Positions 41,127 through 52,477 are shown, numbered from the stretch's first letter. The stretch: 64,000 bases of DNA from Fusarium oxysporum f. sp. lycopersici 4287 (GCF_000149955.1 NC_030989.1:3478505-3542504); one strand, 5' to 3'. The notes: generated by a model not told the origin, from the sequence alone. Numbers and translations: made by a program.

Positions 41127-41849
41127 CTAAGTCTTTTTATCACTCAGAAAACAGGCCCTAAGTTTCCTTGCCTCCCCTTGCCAGGGAAGGCTATCGCATT
41201 TGGCTCTTTTATCGACAAGTGGTAGTGGGTAACCTTTCATTAACCTTTGTGAGACGCACGTAGAGCCGTAAACAAATTTCTTGATCACACCAAAGTGTGT
41301 TCCTCCGCGATGGTTTAATGGCCAGTGAAAGTCATGGCGTGCTATACGATGTTCATATCTGCGACCAGAGCAAACATGGTAGCCATTGGTTACAATAAAA
41401 CGTTTATGCTCCCCTGGAAGTTCATGGAAAATAATGGAAGGTGTTGCTCTTGATTCGTTGTCTAGATCTGTCTCGTCGAGAGATCTGGTAAGGTTTGCCA
41501 ACGAATCTAAATCTATCGGCAGCCTCTCACCATCAGGACAGCCTGTCTTTGGCGATTTCGGGTACTTTTTTGATATCAGATGTTTCCTAATTCCCTATCA
41601 CAGAGCAAATATTATTTCAATAGCAATTCGTCCATAACTGCGTACAATCGTCCATCGTGATCAACTCGACTCTTGTTGACTTGCCTTTCGGATAGGGTTC
41701 AGTGTTTTTATTCGATAGCGAGGTGAGGGCAGCTGCATGATTTGTCGGAAGTGTAACCTTATAATTGACTTGTGATGGGTATGCGACTTTCTTATTGCTC
41801 TCATCATCCTTCTAAGTTTCCCTCCTTGAAGAGCAAGGGGAGACACCAT
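41127..41849 (-). pseudogene. Possible decayed gene, frame interrupted by three stops
   Basis: One minus-strand register stays open from 41849 to 41127 except for TGA (41661-41663) and an adjacent TGA-TAG pair in the lower part. The downstream 140 or so codons read like a protein (LISKKYPKSPKTGCPDGE, FHELPGEHKRFIVTNGYH). All three stops could arise by C-to-T change from CGA or CAG. No domain is recognised, and a plus-strand frame overlaps at 41386..41637, so this is tentative; unrecognised introns could also explain the stops. Confidence 0.3.
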
Positions 41850-41935
41850 CTGCTACTCCTGAATATGGGCAAATCAGTCAAAATCTAGGTTTTTCTATTT
41901 AACTTAAGAGAAGACACATGGCCTTGAAACATGTC

Positions 41936-41943
41936 TATAAATG
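41936..41943 (+). promoter_or_regulatory. TATA box of the Met-Cys-Cys gene
   Basis: TATAAATG lies about 180 bp upstream of the ATG at 42117 and is followed by a C-rich, G-poor leader. Confidence 0.5.
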
Positions 41944-42116
41944 AAGAGTAACCTGCCTGGTTACTCCCCTCCTTTTTCTTCATCAAACAATCCCCTCTTC
42001 CTCATACAGACAGAGACATCATTATACCAACACTAAATCATCTTTCAACTCCCTTCGTCAAGCCCATCTCAACTACCAATCCAAACTATTCTCAGCATTA
42101 CATTGCACTCATCACA

Positions 42117-42497
42117 ATGTGTTGCGGAAGCTCAAGGGACAAAAAGGCGGCCAAGAGTCTTGCGCGTAAGACGGCTTCTGAGTATAGAAAGTCTGCTATG
42201 CTAAACATGGCGGCCCAGCCCATGAGGGCTTCTACCCCTAAGATGGCTCCTGGCGTCGCAAACACTGGCCGCTGGTCCCCCAAAGGCTTCGCAGAGCCTA
42301 GCCGAAATTCCCTCGAACAACTCAGGCAGCAGGTGCAGAATGACATGGCCGCGAGTCCTGTCAGGGTGAACAGGCCCTCACGGCCTGTTCACTACGAACA
42401 ATACCAAAGACCCGCGGAAACAAAGGAGGATATCTGGGCCCGTAACCAGGCAGAGACTCTCAGACAAAAGAAATCACGAGGCTCGAAATGGCGATAG
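42117..42497 (+). CDS. Small Met-Cys-Cys-Gly-Ser-Ser basic protein
   Basis: A 126-residue intronless product. It starts MCCGSSRDKKAAKSLARK: two cysteines directly after Met followed by a basic patch, a strong candidate for S-acylation and membrane tethering (inference). The remainder is hydrophilic and basic, with SEYRKSAMLNMAAQPMRAS, an amphipathic NSLEQLRQQVQNDMA helix and a Lys/Arg-rich end (KKSRGSKWR). No domain is recognised. The start context (tcacaATGTG), TATA box and long CA-rich leader match the Met-Cys-x-Pro genes 28-41 kb away, but it lacks the Gly tail. Confidence 0.6.
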   Translation: MCCGSSRDKKAAKSLARKTASEYRKSAMLNMAAQPMRASTPKMAPGVANTGRWSPKGFAEPSRNSLEQLRQQVQNDMAASPVRVNRPSRPVHYEQYQRPAETKEDIWARNQAETLRQKKSRGSKWR

Positions 42498-43118
42498 ATC
42501 GGTGGAATTTTGCGTGAGCCAGTCTCGTGTACCTTTTACCCCGTAGGGGCACCTGTTACATGAGAGCAGAGGCACAAATCCTATACCGCTTCTCAACACG
42601 ATCCATTTGGTGATCCGGACGTCAACGATCACAGCAATGGCAAAAGTCAACCGGAAGTAGATGGTATCTAAGCTCAGAGGTTTCATACTTGATTCAGGAT
42701 ACCAATACTTCTAGCTCAGAGATAAATGATGTTGGTCTACCACGCACCAGTTTAGTCAATCCTTGATGTAGCTCATAGCTATGCAAGCAATGATATTCGA
42801 TCCTTCTTTTCTCCAGAGAAAAAACCGAAAAACACACACACACAAAAGGGAAAGAAAAAAGGAAAAGATCTTATGTTCTCATTGGGCACTGTTATTACTT
42901 AGGAAACTGGTCCATTCTGGATTTGGGTGCTGGCTTGATTTGAAACGATCAGAAGGCAAGGGAAAGGGTTAGATGCTTGGGTAGGACAGGGGTCTAGGGG
43001 CTTGGGCTCAATGCGACGATGGCTTGATTTCCTCCGGGATTCAGGGTCTTCTACAGCTTTGGCAATTGATTGAATATAAATTCACTTCTTGGATCGGGTT
43101 CTTGGCGACTAAATAAGA
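42498..43118. other. Intergenic region
   Basis: No gene supported. It includes a short (AC)n run and purine-rich tract near 42833-42870. Confidence 0.45.
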
Positions 43119-44039
43119 CTAAGCCGCGAAGCGCCGCTTTAGGTCACTGATATTGGATAATTCCGGACGCCGTCTAGCAATCCTGACGGTAACTGCGTCT
43201 TATCCAGAGATTAGAAGTAGCTCTGAGGCCTGAGTCAAGTTTTTAAGTTCTTGCAAAATGCTTACCAACGTGAATGCGTTCAACGATTTCACACATATCA
43301 TTCAAGATGGCTCCGTCGCTCAAGAAAGCCACCACGTCTGATCTTTGGCTTCCATCCTGTTTTTGTATCTTGAAAATGTCGGCATTATTTTAAGAGCTCT
43401 TTGGGGGGCTAAAAACCGGCGACTGACGTCTAAACGAAACACCACTTCTGCTCAGATCGCTATCAGTGATGGGTCTCCACCATAGTTCACAAGGATCCTT
43501 CCCCTGCTGTTGTAGTATATAACGTGCCAATGCAAAAGAACTCGGCACGTCAACACAACGCTATGGTGGCAGGTTGTAGATGTTCTGGACATAATAGAGG
43601 CAGCCGTATCGACGTCAATAAGGTCAATCTTGTGAGGCCTGCCGGATATAAATGCTCTTACGAGGTGCCAGGTCGGTACTAAGTTCTATGTAGTGACTAA
43701 TAATCTCTCAGTCACAAGTTTCAACTGCACATAACAAATCTAGCTCACGATAGCTGGGGTCAATGTACAGCATTGAGTCGAAGCTGGGGAGCCATCGTAC
43801 CATATATCGCTCGACGGAACAGCCTTTCCTACCTGCGAGTGTTCATCTAGAACGAGATACAAATGTTTCAAGTCCTTTTCTTCAAATTCCGGATTTGCGC
43901 AGTAAATAAAGGACTGACTCTGTTGTGTGCTGGGAGTGGCCACTGTAGATATAGACAAGGCGTCAAAAAGCGAAGACTGGTTGGATAAGCCACAAGGGGT
44001 TTCTTGAGTCTTTTCTCTGGTTGTCTCTGAGCCTTTCAT
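43119..44039 (-). CDS. Hidden multi-exon gene of unknown function (tentative model)
   Basis: A tentative model is exons 44039..43749, 43560..43417, 43368..43266 and 43192..43119, with phases that close at 203 aa. The last two exons are the best supported: SDVVAFLSDGAILNDMCEIV, then a clean GTAAGC...GCAG intron, then RIARRRPELSNISDLKRRF and a stop. The second exon reads ALARYILQQQGKDPCELWW and RPITDSDLSRSG. Weak points are a GTTTTT donor at 43415-43416 and a 188-bp second gap. Read through without that intron, the same frame hits TAA at 43390-43392. So it is either a real gene with poor splice sites or a gene with a nonsense mutation. No domain is recognised. Confidence 0.4.
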
Positions 44040-44234
44040 AGTAGAATGAATAGTCTAGGAAGATTCTAGCCACTATATATTGTATCTAACATACATACAG
44101 CAAGATCTACTTCTTTACTCTCAAGTTCTGTAAGTCTATATAATCAAGTTCTTTACAAAAAGCATGTAGCAACTTTTCAATGGAATACTCGAGCAAACTA
44201 CGCCCCATTTAACATCATTCGAACTTCGACTGCT

Positions 44235-47200
44235 CTACCACACAGAATCGTAATCAGTATATGCATCCCATTTTCTCTGCAAGTCTGGCGGCATCCCACA
44301 ATATCCAACCGGCTGTTCAACCCCAGGACCCGGTTCCTCAGGCCGGTACATAATATCCTTCAACTTACCAGTGCCGCGCAGCAATTTGATCATTTTCGGG
44401 GTCTTAGTATCCCTGTTATCGGGGTCCCAGAGATTGCTGATGTAGTAGCTGAGGGAGTATACGATGCCTTCCCGGTCCGTATATAGATACCGCTCATTAC
44501 GTCGCGTATCATGCGCCACATCAAGAGCCTCCAGCATAGCTTGCAGCGCATCTGGTCCTTCATCTATGGCGAAATGCAACACTGTCTTTCTTCGATTGCG
44601 CCAAGACAGATCCGTTTTTCTGGCAAGCAGCTGCATTGTCTTTACCCTTCGCTTCTCAAAAGAACCCTCAGCGTTGGCAACCCTACACCACGGCCGTGCC
44701 TCAGAGCGACACGCCACTACGAGAGGAATCATCATTCCAAAAGCCTCGTGTTCGAGATCTGCGCTGTGCCATTGTAGAAGCCACCGGACAAATTCTGGTA
44801 GCGCGAGCAAAGCAGCTGTGTGTAGTGACCCATTATTTACATCTTTACCGCCACCGAGAGAGATGTAGGCTTTTAGGTTGCCTAGATAAAGGGCCGCATC
44901 GCTTAAAGGCAGGTTTTGAGTCATGAATTTGGTGGGATCGGGTGTTTTGGGCTTCTGGCTTAGATATGAGAATGAACGTCCTGGAATAACACACATTCTT
45001 ATGTCTTTGCCGTGTAATTTGAGGAGAGATTCAAGAACGGGGTTGCGTTTGGGGTCGAGCATACAGGCGAAAGCCGCTGATACCTGGGAACTGGGTGTCG
45101 AGTACAACAAATTTGCTTGTCACCGTCAGCCATCACATCGATAAAAGCAGCTCAAGGGGTACTTACCATCATCTCCCTTGGCGACCAGAGCTAGTAGGGT
45201 TCTGTTTGATATCTTCAAGTCCGACATGAGTCCCCAAAGCAAAGGTGTAAGCGGCTCACGTTTCCACTGTTTGCATAAAGAAGCCGATTTCATCGTCCCC
45301 GCTGACACCCCGTAGTGCAGCAACTTTTCTACCAAAGTCCCTCCGTCAGGGAACTTGGCCATAGCCTTGTACAGGAGATTCGAGTCTTTGAGATGAGCTT
45401 TGCGTAATGCAGACATGCAAGACTTCAGCCACGTGAGGACCTCCTTTTCGTTGGCGCAGTGCTCAATTAGAGCTAGAGTTACGGCGTCAACATTCGCATA
45501 TGGACACATGGCTCTGAGAGCGGCTTCATTTCCCGCTTTGCAAGCTAGGACAAAACACTTGGCGCCGTTTGCACCCGGGCTAGCTCCTCGCTCAAGGAGC
45601 AGTTTCATGGTATCCATGTCCGGGGCATTCTTCAACGTGTCGATGAGTGCTAGGGTGAGTTTGTCCTCGGTGATTTTGTGTTTAAGAAGACTAGTATAAA
45701 CCTTGACTCTGAACGCTGGCTTCAGCGCCGAGGAGGTTCGTACCAAGTCGAACGCTGCAGCAGCGGTATTATCGTCCCTGATAGATTGGATGAGCAGATC
45801 GGTTATCTCAGCTGATTTGAGTTTGAAAGCCAATTTTAGAGGGAGGAATTCCTTCAATCTCACATCAGCACCATGTTTGAGCAACAGCTTTACTAGCCCC
45901 ACGGCAGGAGTCCCCTCGTTAAGTGATATGATGAGTGCTGCCGAGGCAGCAGTCGTTGAAACTCTTCCGGTGTTGAGTAGGGCTTCGTAAATCCACAGAC
46001 GCCTCTCGACCGCCATGGCTGAGGATACTGCTTGAGTAAAGCACGCATTTACAGCGCTGATTGGATCTACTTCGCGAACTAGTAGTGTGAATAATTCTTT
46101 GCTGCTTGTGGTGAGAGTCGCCTCAAGGTGAGCCGCCGTGACTTCTACACCACGTTTAATGAGCATCAACGGAACTACAGTAGAGTCTCCATGTTGTTCT
46201 ACCATGGTACGCAGTAGGCTGGAATTTTCGTTCTTTTTGAGCCCTGGCTTGGCGTCTAGTAATAGCCCTAGGACAGATTCCTTCTGATCGTGATTTAGCT
46301 TGGGCGATCTAAATGCCGCAATGCAAGCTGTGCTGATGGACTCCCCGCTTGGTTGAAGTGAAAGCAGCATCTCCAAAATTGTCGTGGATCTCGAAGAGAA
46401 TGCAGCAGCAATACCAAGAGATTTAGTGCTAACAAGTGGCTTGTGGGCAAGAAGGATCTTGAAGCCTCTGTCATCTCCTGACTTCGATAGAGCCTCCAGT
46501 GTTTCGTCGTATAGTACTTCAGACTGACCAATTTCCGCGTTACCAGCCTTATCGAGGAGGAGTCTCATCATTTCGAGCCTTGTTTCTCGAAGCTTTGCCT
46601 TCTTTGTCGCTGTGAAGCCAGTCTTGAGAGAAGTGGTAGTTGTATTAGCGGACAGCAAAGTCTTCAACAAGGTGATGTTGCTCTCCGTCACGGCAAACCG
46701 TATCATCATGCCCTGCTGAAGGTTTATATCGAGGCCATGCTTCATGAGACAAGTAATAATAGCAGCCATGTTTGGATGGTCTTCCAGTAAGTTTGGGACC
46801 TCTGTAAAGTCTATCCCTGATCCATTTGATGCTGTTGATTGAAGCACTAGCTCCAATGTATGTGTATCGACACTACTCGTCTCAAGCAGTGAGGGAAGAA
46901 GTACCTGAACAGCAGCTTTCGTCACCGGACAAGCTTTGCATAGAATCTCGAGCCTGGTGTAGTCATACAATGCAGCTGCGTAAGCATTACCCTGGTTATA
47001 GTTCGCATCTGCACCATGCTTAACCAACACACGGATGATATCCAATGCACGAGGGCTCTTGGACCCAGCGGCTACCAGGAGTGTCTTGTCAAGACCTATT
47101 CCTCTCGCGCCATTGTTGAGAAGGAAATGTATGATATCATATGTGAGATTGCCACCATTCTCTGCGATGCGCGAAAAAGCCTTAGGCAGGGCTTCTGATA

Positions 47201-49216
47201 TTAGTGCCGCGTGTGGAAAGGATTTACAGACAATCTCTATAACTGGGAGAGATGCTTTGCGAATTGCGAGGTGAAAAATATTTAGTCTGCCCTCTTTTCC
47301 AGGCAGTGGTAACTGATATCGGAGTATAACCTTGAGGAGCTCCAGATCGGGGTCGGGAGATTGAATGATAAGACACAGTTGTTCAAGGAGAGCTTCTTTC
47401 CATATGCCTTTATCAGCGAGCATTTTGACAGCTATGCGTCGAATTGCTGGATCCGTGATCTTCATTGCGTCTGATAAAGCAGGAGAAAGCTCGTCGTCAC
47501 TGATATTCCCTTGCAGTAGGATCCTTAGCATCTCGACATCAGCAGAGCTGAGAGCCATTTGGATGGACTTGTACGTGATGGTTGCACCCATTATCTGGAA
47601 TACATCAACAGCACGATGATGCCTTTTGGAAATGGCTTCGATGAACCTTTGATTCAGTGGTTGTCCTCCAAATCGTAAGTCGTTTGCAGCCAACATACTC
47701 AGAAAACGAAGCATGTCGTCCTCTGAAGTGTCACACCGGACAAGTGACAGTAGGTTTGGAACGTCGTCTCTTCCTCTGATGGCGGCAAGCATTATTCCGA
47801 GAATGGAAAAGTCCATCATAGACACAGCCTCCTCGATGGATGGACGCACTCCGGCTTTGATCAGGAGGTTGATCATGGAGGTCCTTTTGGCCATGACGCT
47901 ATAAGACATCTCTTGCCGAAGGGCCGGCACGTCTCTTAGAAGATTTGTTTCATCAAGGAGGCAATAGAGCGTATATCTTGTCTCGTAATCGGGGTTTCCC
48001 GAGATGCGCTCGCATGCTTGTACGGCAATATTATCATGCTCGACTCCGTTTCCTGTAGTGCTTAAGAAAGATGCAGCACTGAATTTCTGAACGGAAAACA
48101 TGGGAGGCATCATGGAGGTTCGAGTAGTCAGGTAGGAAAGAAGAACAGCGACAGCGGCAACATTGTTCGCATCGATGACTTTGAGAAGATATTCCCCGGT
48201 TGCGATATCTGGTCGGTGATGAATGCATTGAAGCAGAATTCTTGTCTCGCATATCCCGCGGGGAGCCCCTTTAATGTTTGCTTCCAGGGAGTATTGCCAG
48301 TCCTCGACATTCATACCCTTTGGAGCCGAAAGCAAAAGCCCTATAACATCGACGTCATTCTTGGTAACAGATAGTCGCACATAATCTTTGCATATGGGTA
48401 AGATGCATGCTCCAAAGCTTAGAAGAAGCTTCATTGAGGGAATGTCGCGTCTGGCGAGCGCAATCACAAAGGCTTGATTCAACAGATTCGGCCCTGCGCC
48501 ATACCGGCACAGGAGATGGATGTACGGTATGTTTTCCTGGCCTGTGACAATGCTCAACCAATTAGACAATCCATTGTTTGAAGAAGTTGAGCGACGAAAG
48601 ATGCTGGATTGCCTCTTTTGTAACCTGCTGTCTTTGAAGTGCTCCCACAGCTCATCCACCGAGTCAATGTGCACAGAAGCAAGCACTGCATGCGCTACCT
48701 GCACATCGGGCAATGGAACCGCTGAGAGAAGCTCATTCAAAGCCTTTCCAACCTCATGTTTTGTAAAAGTCCATCTTTCTTCATTCAGCTTTAAGTTTCT
48801 TCGGCTCGGTACGCGCAAGAGATGTCTCTTTTGTTGATCTGGCGGACGGTAGCCTGCATCGCTTGTACGTGCCCTCACGAGCAATGCGCGTGCAGCACTG
48901 CGATGTTCAACGGTTGTTGAGGCTTCATAGTCGATCGGCGATGGAGTTTGGAGCGTCTCGAGCGGGGAGGGAGGGGAGAGGCCGGCATAGCGAGAGAGGA
49001 TATCGAGATTAGGAGAAAAGGTTGAGCCAACAACAAGGCTCGAGAGACACACCATTTTGACTATCCATCCTCCAGCTATTACATATCTATTAGCACTGGG
49101 ATGGTGAGTAGGCAAGTGTACTGTCGATACGCACCAAAACGAATGGCATTTCGAAAATGAGAATGAAATGATAGTAGTAAAATTACAATCAGCCCGGCTA
49201 CCAAAGCCAAGGCCAT
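44235..49216 (-). CDS. Membrane-anchored giant ankyrin-repeat protein, 1623 aa (3 exons)
   Basis: Minus-strand exons are 49216..49135, 49075..45167 and 45115..44235. Phases (1 and 1) close to 1624 codons. The first exon encodes MALALVAGLIVILLLSFHSH, a transmembrane segment that is invisible if the frame is simply read upstream to 49316. That longer start gives unlikely sequence and skips a good 59-bp intron. The body is a chain of degenerate ankyrin-like helical repeats (LLCRYGAGPNLLNQAFVIAL, VKLLLKHGADVRLKEFL, LLLERGASPGANGAKCF) ending in a polar C-terminus with YTDYDSVW. The second intron (45116..45166, with a GGCTGACGG branch site) joins GDD to ANLLYSTP. It probably acts as a scaffold anchored at a membrane, repeats in the cytosol (inference). 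Its start is 707 bp from the divergent alpha-kinase gene. Confidence 0.85.
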
Positions 49217-49923
49217 CTCTGTCACCGAGTCCCAGTCCGGGGTACGAGTCTTTCAGCTCGCGAAACGAGCCAATCGCCCTGAAAGTGAGGCGCCGGGGTG
49301 CTTCAAAAATAGGCATCGTTTAAGTATCGAACCCCTCTTCAGCCGCACGCAGACAGCCCGTCTGATTTTCGACTTAGCCGCTGGGCTTTGCAGCCACCAG
49401 GTGATAAGTCGCCTTAGCTGCAGCATTGTGTAGGCTACGTGTCAGTCAGTCATAGAGCATCAGTGAAATAAGGCTCTCGTGGGCAATTGTTCTTCCTTTG
49501 TAATTGTTCATACAAACCTCGTCCTTCAGGGAATGATTCAAATGCTAAAGACTCGAGTATGCTTAACATATTCTTCCAATTCCATTGTTATTTGTGGGCT
49601 AATCTGCTAGATTGAAAATGTCGTTCTGAACGACTGCTTTCATGAAATAAGGCTCCGGCCTCCATGGTCGCTTTGGCCCCCATGTCTGGATGCATGGGGG
49701 CTTGCAGATGGCTTGAAAATATAGGCAGTCATCTCTTTTTTTCAGGTTCGTTGGTGCCCCCAACTCTGGATGTACAGCTGTGTCCAGGCCTCGGGCGGGT
49801 GGCCACCTCGTCTCATATATGATCATAAACCGATGGCGACTCACTCAAGTTTTGTTACTCCGTTAGACCATTCACCCATACTTTGCCATCCGCTCAGTGA
49901 ATGCTGCAGCAGTCTGAATCACC
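49217..49923. promoter_or_regulatory. Divergent promoter region, ankyrin gene / alpha-kinase gene
   Basis: A 707-bp gap between two divergent starts. A frame continuing from the ankyrin gene into 49217-49316 is probably 5' leader. A CCCCCATG-rich stretch near 49675-49700 contains short inverted repeats. No specific site is assigned. Confidence 0.35.
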
Positions 49924-52392
49924 ATGGACCCTTCACGCGATCCATCTGCCTCGGTCAAGCGATCCGTCAAGTCCAATACTAGAAGCTCCAAAGACAGTAT
50001 TGCCAGACTTGCAGATGATCTTCTCCGTCAATCTCTTACACGCAAGCCTGACATTGCTGCCCAAGAAGCATCAACGTTGAAGGCCAAGACGCCCCGATCC
50101 TCAGCAAGCGTCACTCGCTCAAGCATATCCAAAGCCAGAGGCTCCTCTGCAGCAGATGAATTGCTCCGCGCCTCTTTGGTTCGTGATGCTTCAGGTTCTG
50201 GGCCAAGCGTACCACCTTCCTATCGAACCCATAACAATGTTCCAAGCCCATCGTCAGTAAGCAGAGTCAAGGATAGCTCGACTATCTCGGCTGCTTACAG
50301 CAAGAGTCGGCTATCAGCACTCAAGTCAGAAGTTGCGCGTGCCAACGCTGCAGCTCCAGCTTACTCCAAATCTGACTTGTTCAAAAGCTCCTGTTCCACT
50401 GATATCCTCTTCCTGCTTGACACAACATACTCTATGAATAGCTACATCGAGACAGCAAAGAATCAAATCCGATCCATCGTCAAAGAGATCAAAGAGGTTT
50501 TCTTAAACGAGTCAAATGTGCGTGTCGCGGTGGTTGGATACAAAGACCATGGCGATGAGCCCAACATAGAATTCCTCGACTTCACTACATCTGTCACGGA
50601 GGTGTACAACTTCTTGGCCAGCCTTCAGGCATCTGGTGGTGGAGACATCCCCGAGGATGTTCTGGGTGGTATACAGAAGGCTATCAATGCCTCATGGATG
50701 CAGCAGACCAGATGTCTGATCCACATCGCCGATGCCCCTCCTCATGGACATGCTCTACATGACTACGAGGAGAGTGATGATGACTACTACAGAACAGCCA
50801 GTGAACCCCATGGTCTCACACATGGAAATCTTCTCAGTCGCCTTGTCAAACTCAAGGTCAACTATGCTCTTCTCCGAATCAACTCATCTACCGACCGGAT
50901 GGCCCTTGAATTTGGTAAGTCCTACGGCGGTGGTTTTTCGGGGGCGGACGTAAAGCTCCATGAAAAGAATTCGTACAACATGGCGATTGAGGACTCGCTC
51001 ATCTTGGCCAAGTCACGGGCTAAGAGAACAGCCACGAGCACTGGCCCTCTTTTCGAAGAACTACAGCTCGGAACTGGATACACAGCCATCAAGCATTTAG
51101 TTGTCAGCACGGTCACGTCTTCAGTATCGCGTACAGCAAACCGCTTGACTCTGGCAATGAGGGGCGGGAGCCGCGGTGGCTCGCACATGTTTGGGCGCCC
51201 AGAGTTGACCGCTATCTTGGAAGATGGCAGCGTTGCGAGAAGTGTGACTAGCAAAGGTGTTGCTCTTGAGACATCACCACCGCGCTGGAATACTCCTGGC
51301 TGGCTAGACAAGAAACTAGCCACGGAGGGCTTCTGTTTAGACTTGAGTGTCCATGGAGCTGATACTCTGGATGCAATGTTGGACAACGACGAGAACATCA
51401 AGCTTGGACTTATCAAGCTCGATATCAACGCACGTTCCAAGCCTTTTGCTGAAGGATCTCTGCGCGTCGCAGCGTATGCTCGCCCAGCTGCAACCACAAG
51501 CAAATTCGTTCTCAAATCATTCAAACACCCGGAACACAGACTAGCCAATCTAATTGAGGATATGCGAATGCAAGCACTCTGCAAAGCATTTGCGCTAGAG
51601 TTCAACGGGCTTGTCAAGTCTTCGAAGCCTATCGATTTTATCACTACGCTTTGTCTTCAGGACATGTCTCGCGGATCAAAATCAGACGACAATTTATCGC
51701 TGGAGCCGTTCATTGATGGCGAGTACATCAAGTACAACAGCAACGGGGCTTATGTTCTGGAAGACGACAGTAATCCATTCAACGAGATTGCGCAAGCCTT
51801 CTCACATTTCACCTTTGAGCGCTCCTGGGGCCATTTCCTCGTCACGGATCTTCAAGGTGTAGGAAACTCCTTCACTGATCCTGCAATCCAGACCAAGGAT
51901 CCTGAACGCTTCAAACTCGGCGAAACGAACCTTGGTGAAGAAGGGTTCAAGTTCTTCTTCGCCTTGCACGAATGCAAAAAGACATGTCGTCAGCTGGGGC
52001 TTCTGACAAACAAGGAAATGCTTATGTCTGGCAAGTTCACATTCAGATCAAAATGGCCAGCCATGGACCCGACAGTTTGCTGCTCCAACAAACTATGTCG
52101 CAAGATTATCCGACTTGCAACAGCTAACAAATCGTCTGATTATCCTGAGCATAACTGGTGCGATGGGTGTTTCCCGCAACTGAAGCTTAGTGAGGTAAAG
52201 GTGGCATGTGGAGGATCGAAACATAATTTTCAAGTCTCAAGGTTTTATCATGAGAGTCAAGGCGAGAGGACGCCGACTGTATGTGAAGAGCATAGGGAGA
52301 AGGATACCACTGTTACTAGTGTTGTTGGAGGTGGGCTGTGGGAGACTACCAAGTCGACTGAGAAGAAAGAGATTTTAGGGCGATTATGGTAG
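49924..52392 (+). CDS. vWA-domain / atypical alpha-kinase protein
   Basis: An 822-aa intronless protein. Residues 1-150 are Ser/Arg-rich and disordered, with two copies of an ADxLLRxSLxR motif (near 30-40 and 77-87). A von Willebrand A domain follows (about 158-340), with the metal-site motif DTTYS at 166-170. Next is an alpha-kinase (MHCK/eEF2K type) catalytic region: LRVAAYAR, the ATP-lysine segment FVLKSFK near 530, EPFIDGEYIKYNSN, then LVTDLQGVGNSFTDP near 636-655 and FGxTNLG-like FKLGETNLGEEG. A Cys/His cluster (CCSNKLC, HNWCDGC) near 717-770 may bind zinc. The layout resembles Dictyostelium VwkA with an added C-terminal Cys region. It should phosphorylate Ser/Thr in helical contexts; the targets are unknown. 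Confidence 0.92.
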   Translation: MDPSRDPSASVKRSVKSNTRSSKDSIARLADDLLRQSLTRKPDIAAQEASTLKAKTPRSSASVTRSSISKARGSSAADELLRASLVRDASGSGPSVPPSYRTHNNVPSPSSVSRVKDSSTISAAYSKSRLSALKSEVARANAAAPAYSKSDLFKSSCSTDILFLLDTTYSMNSYIETAKNQIRSIVKEIKEVFLNESNVRVAVVGYKDHGDEPNIEFLDFTTSVTEVYNFLASLQASGGGDIPEDVLGGIQKAINASWMQQTRCLIHIADAPPHGHALHDYEESDDDYYRTASEPHGLTHGNLLSRLVKLKVNYALLRINSSTDRMALEFGKSYGGGFSGADVKLHEKNSYNMAIEDSLILAKSRAKRTATSTGPLFEELQLGTGYTAIKHLVVSTVTSSVSRTANRLTLAMRGGSRGGSHMFGRPELTAILEDGSVARSVTSKGVALETSPPRWNTPGWLDKKLATEGFCLDLSVHGADTLDAMLDNDENIKLGLIKLDINARSKPFAEGSLRVAAYARPAATTSKFVLKSFKHPEHRLANLIEDMRMQALCKAFALEFNGLVKSSKPIDFITTLCLQDMSRGSKSDDNLSLEPFIDGEYIKYNSNGAYVLEDDSNPFNEIAQAFSHFTFERSWGHFLVTDLQGVGNSFTDPAIQTKDPERFKLGETNLGEEGFKFFFALHECKKTCRQLGLLTNKEMLMSGKFTFRSKWPAMDPTVCCSNKLCRKIIRLATANKSSDYPEHNWCDGCFPQLKLSEVKVACGGSKHNFQVSRFYHESQGERTPTVCEEHREKDTTVTSVVGGGLWETTKSTEKKEILGRLW

Positions 52393-52477
52393 ACTTCTAG
52401 GTTATTTATTCAAGGAGAATAACACATGAATTCGATCTAGCACCATCCACATGATGCCACACATAGATACCCACTAG

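Noticed and set aside
41386..41637. 83-aa plus-strand frame
   Set aside because: Overlaps the more protein-like minus-strand register; no domain recognised.
49217..49316. Upstream ATG at 49316 as start of the ankyrin protein
   Set aside because: It gives an unlikely N-terminus and ignores a good intron; the 49216 start gives a coherent TM helix and correct phase.
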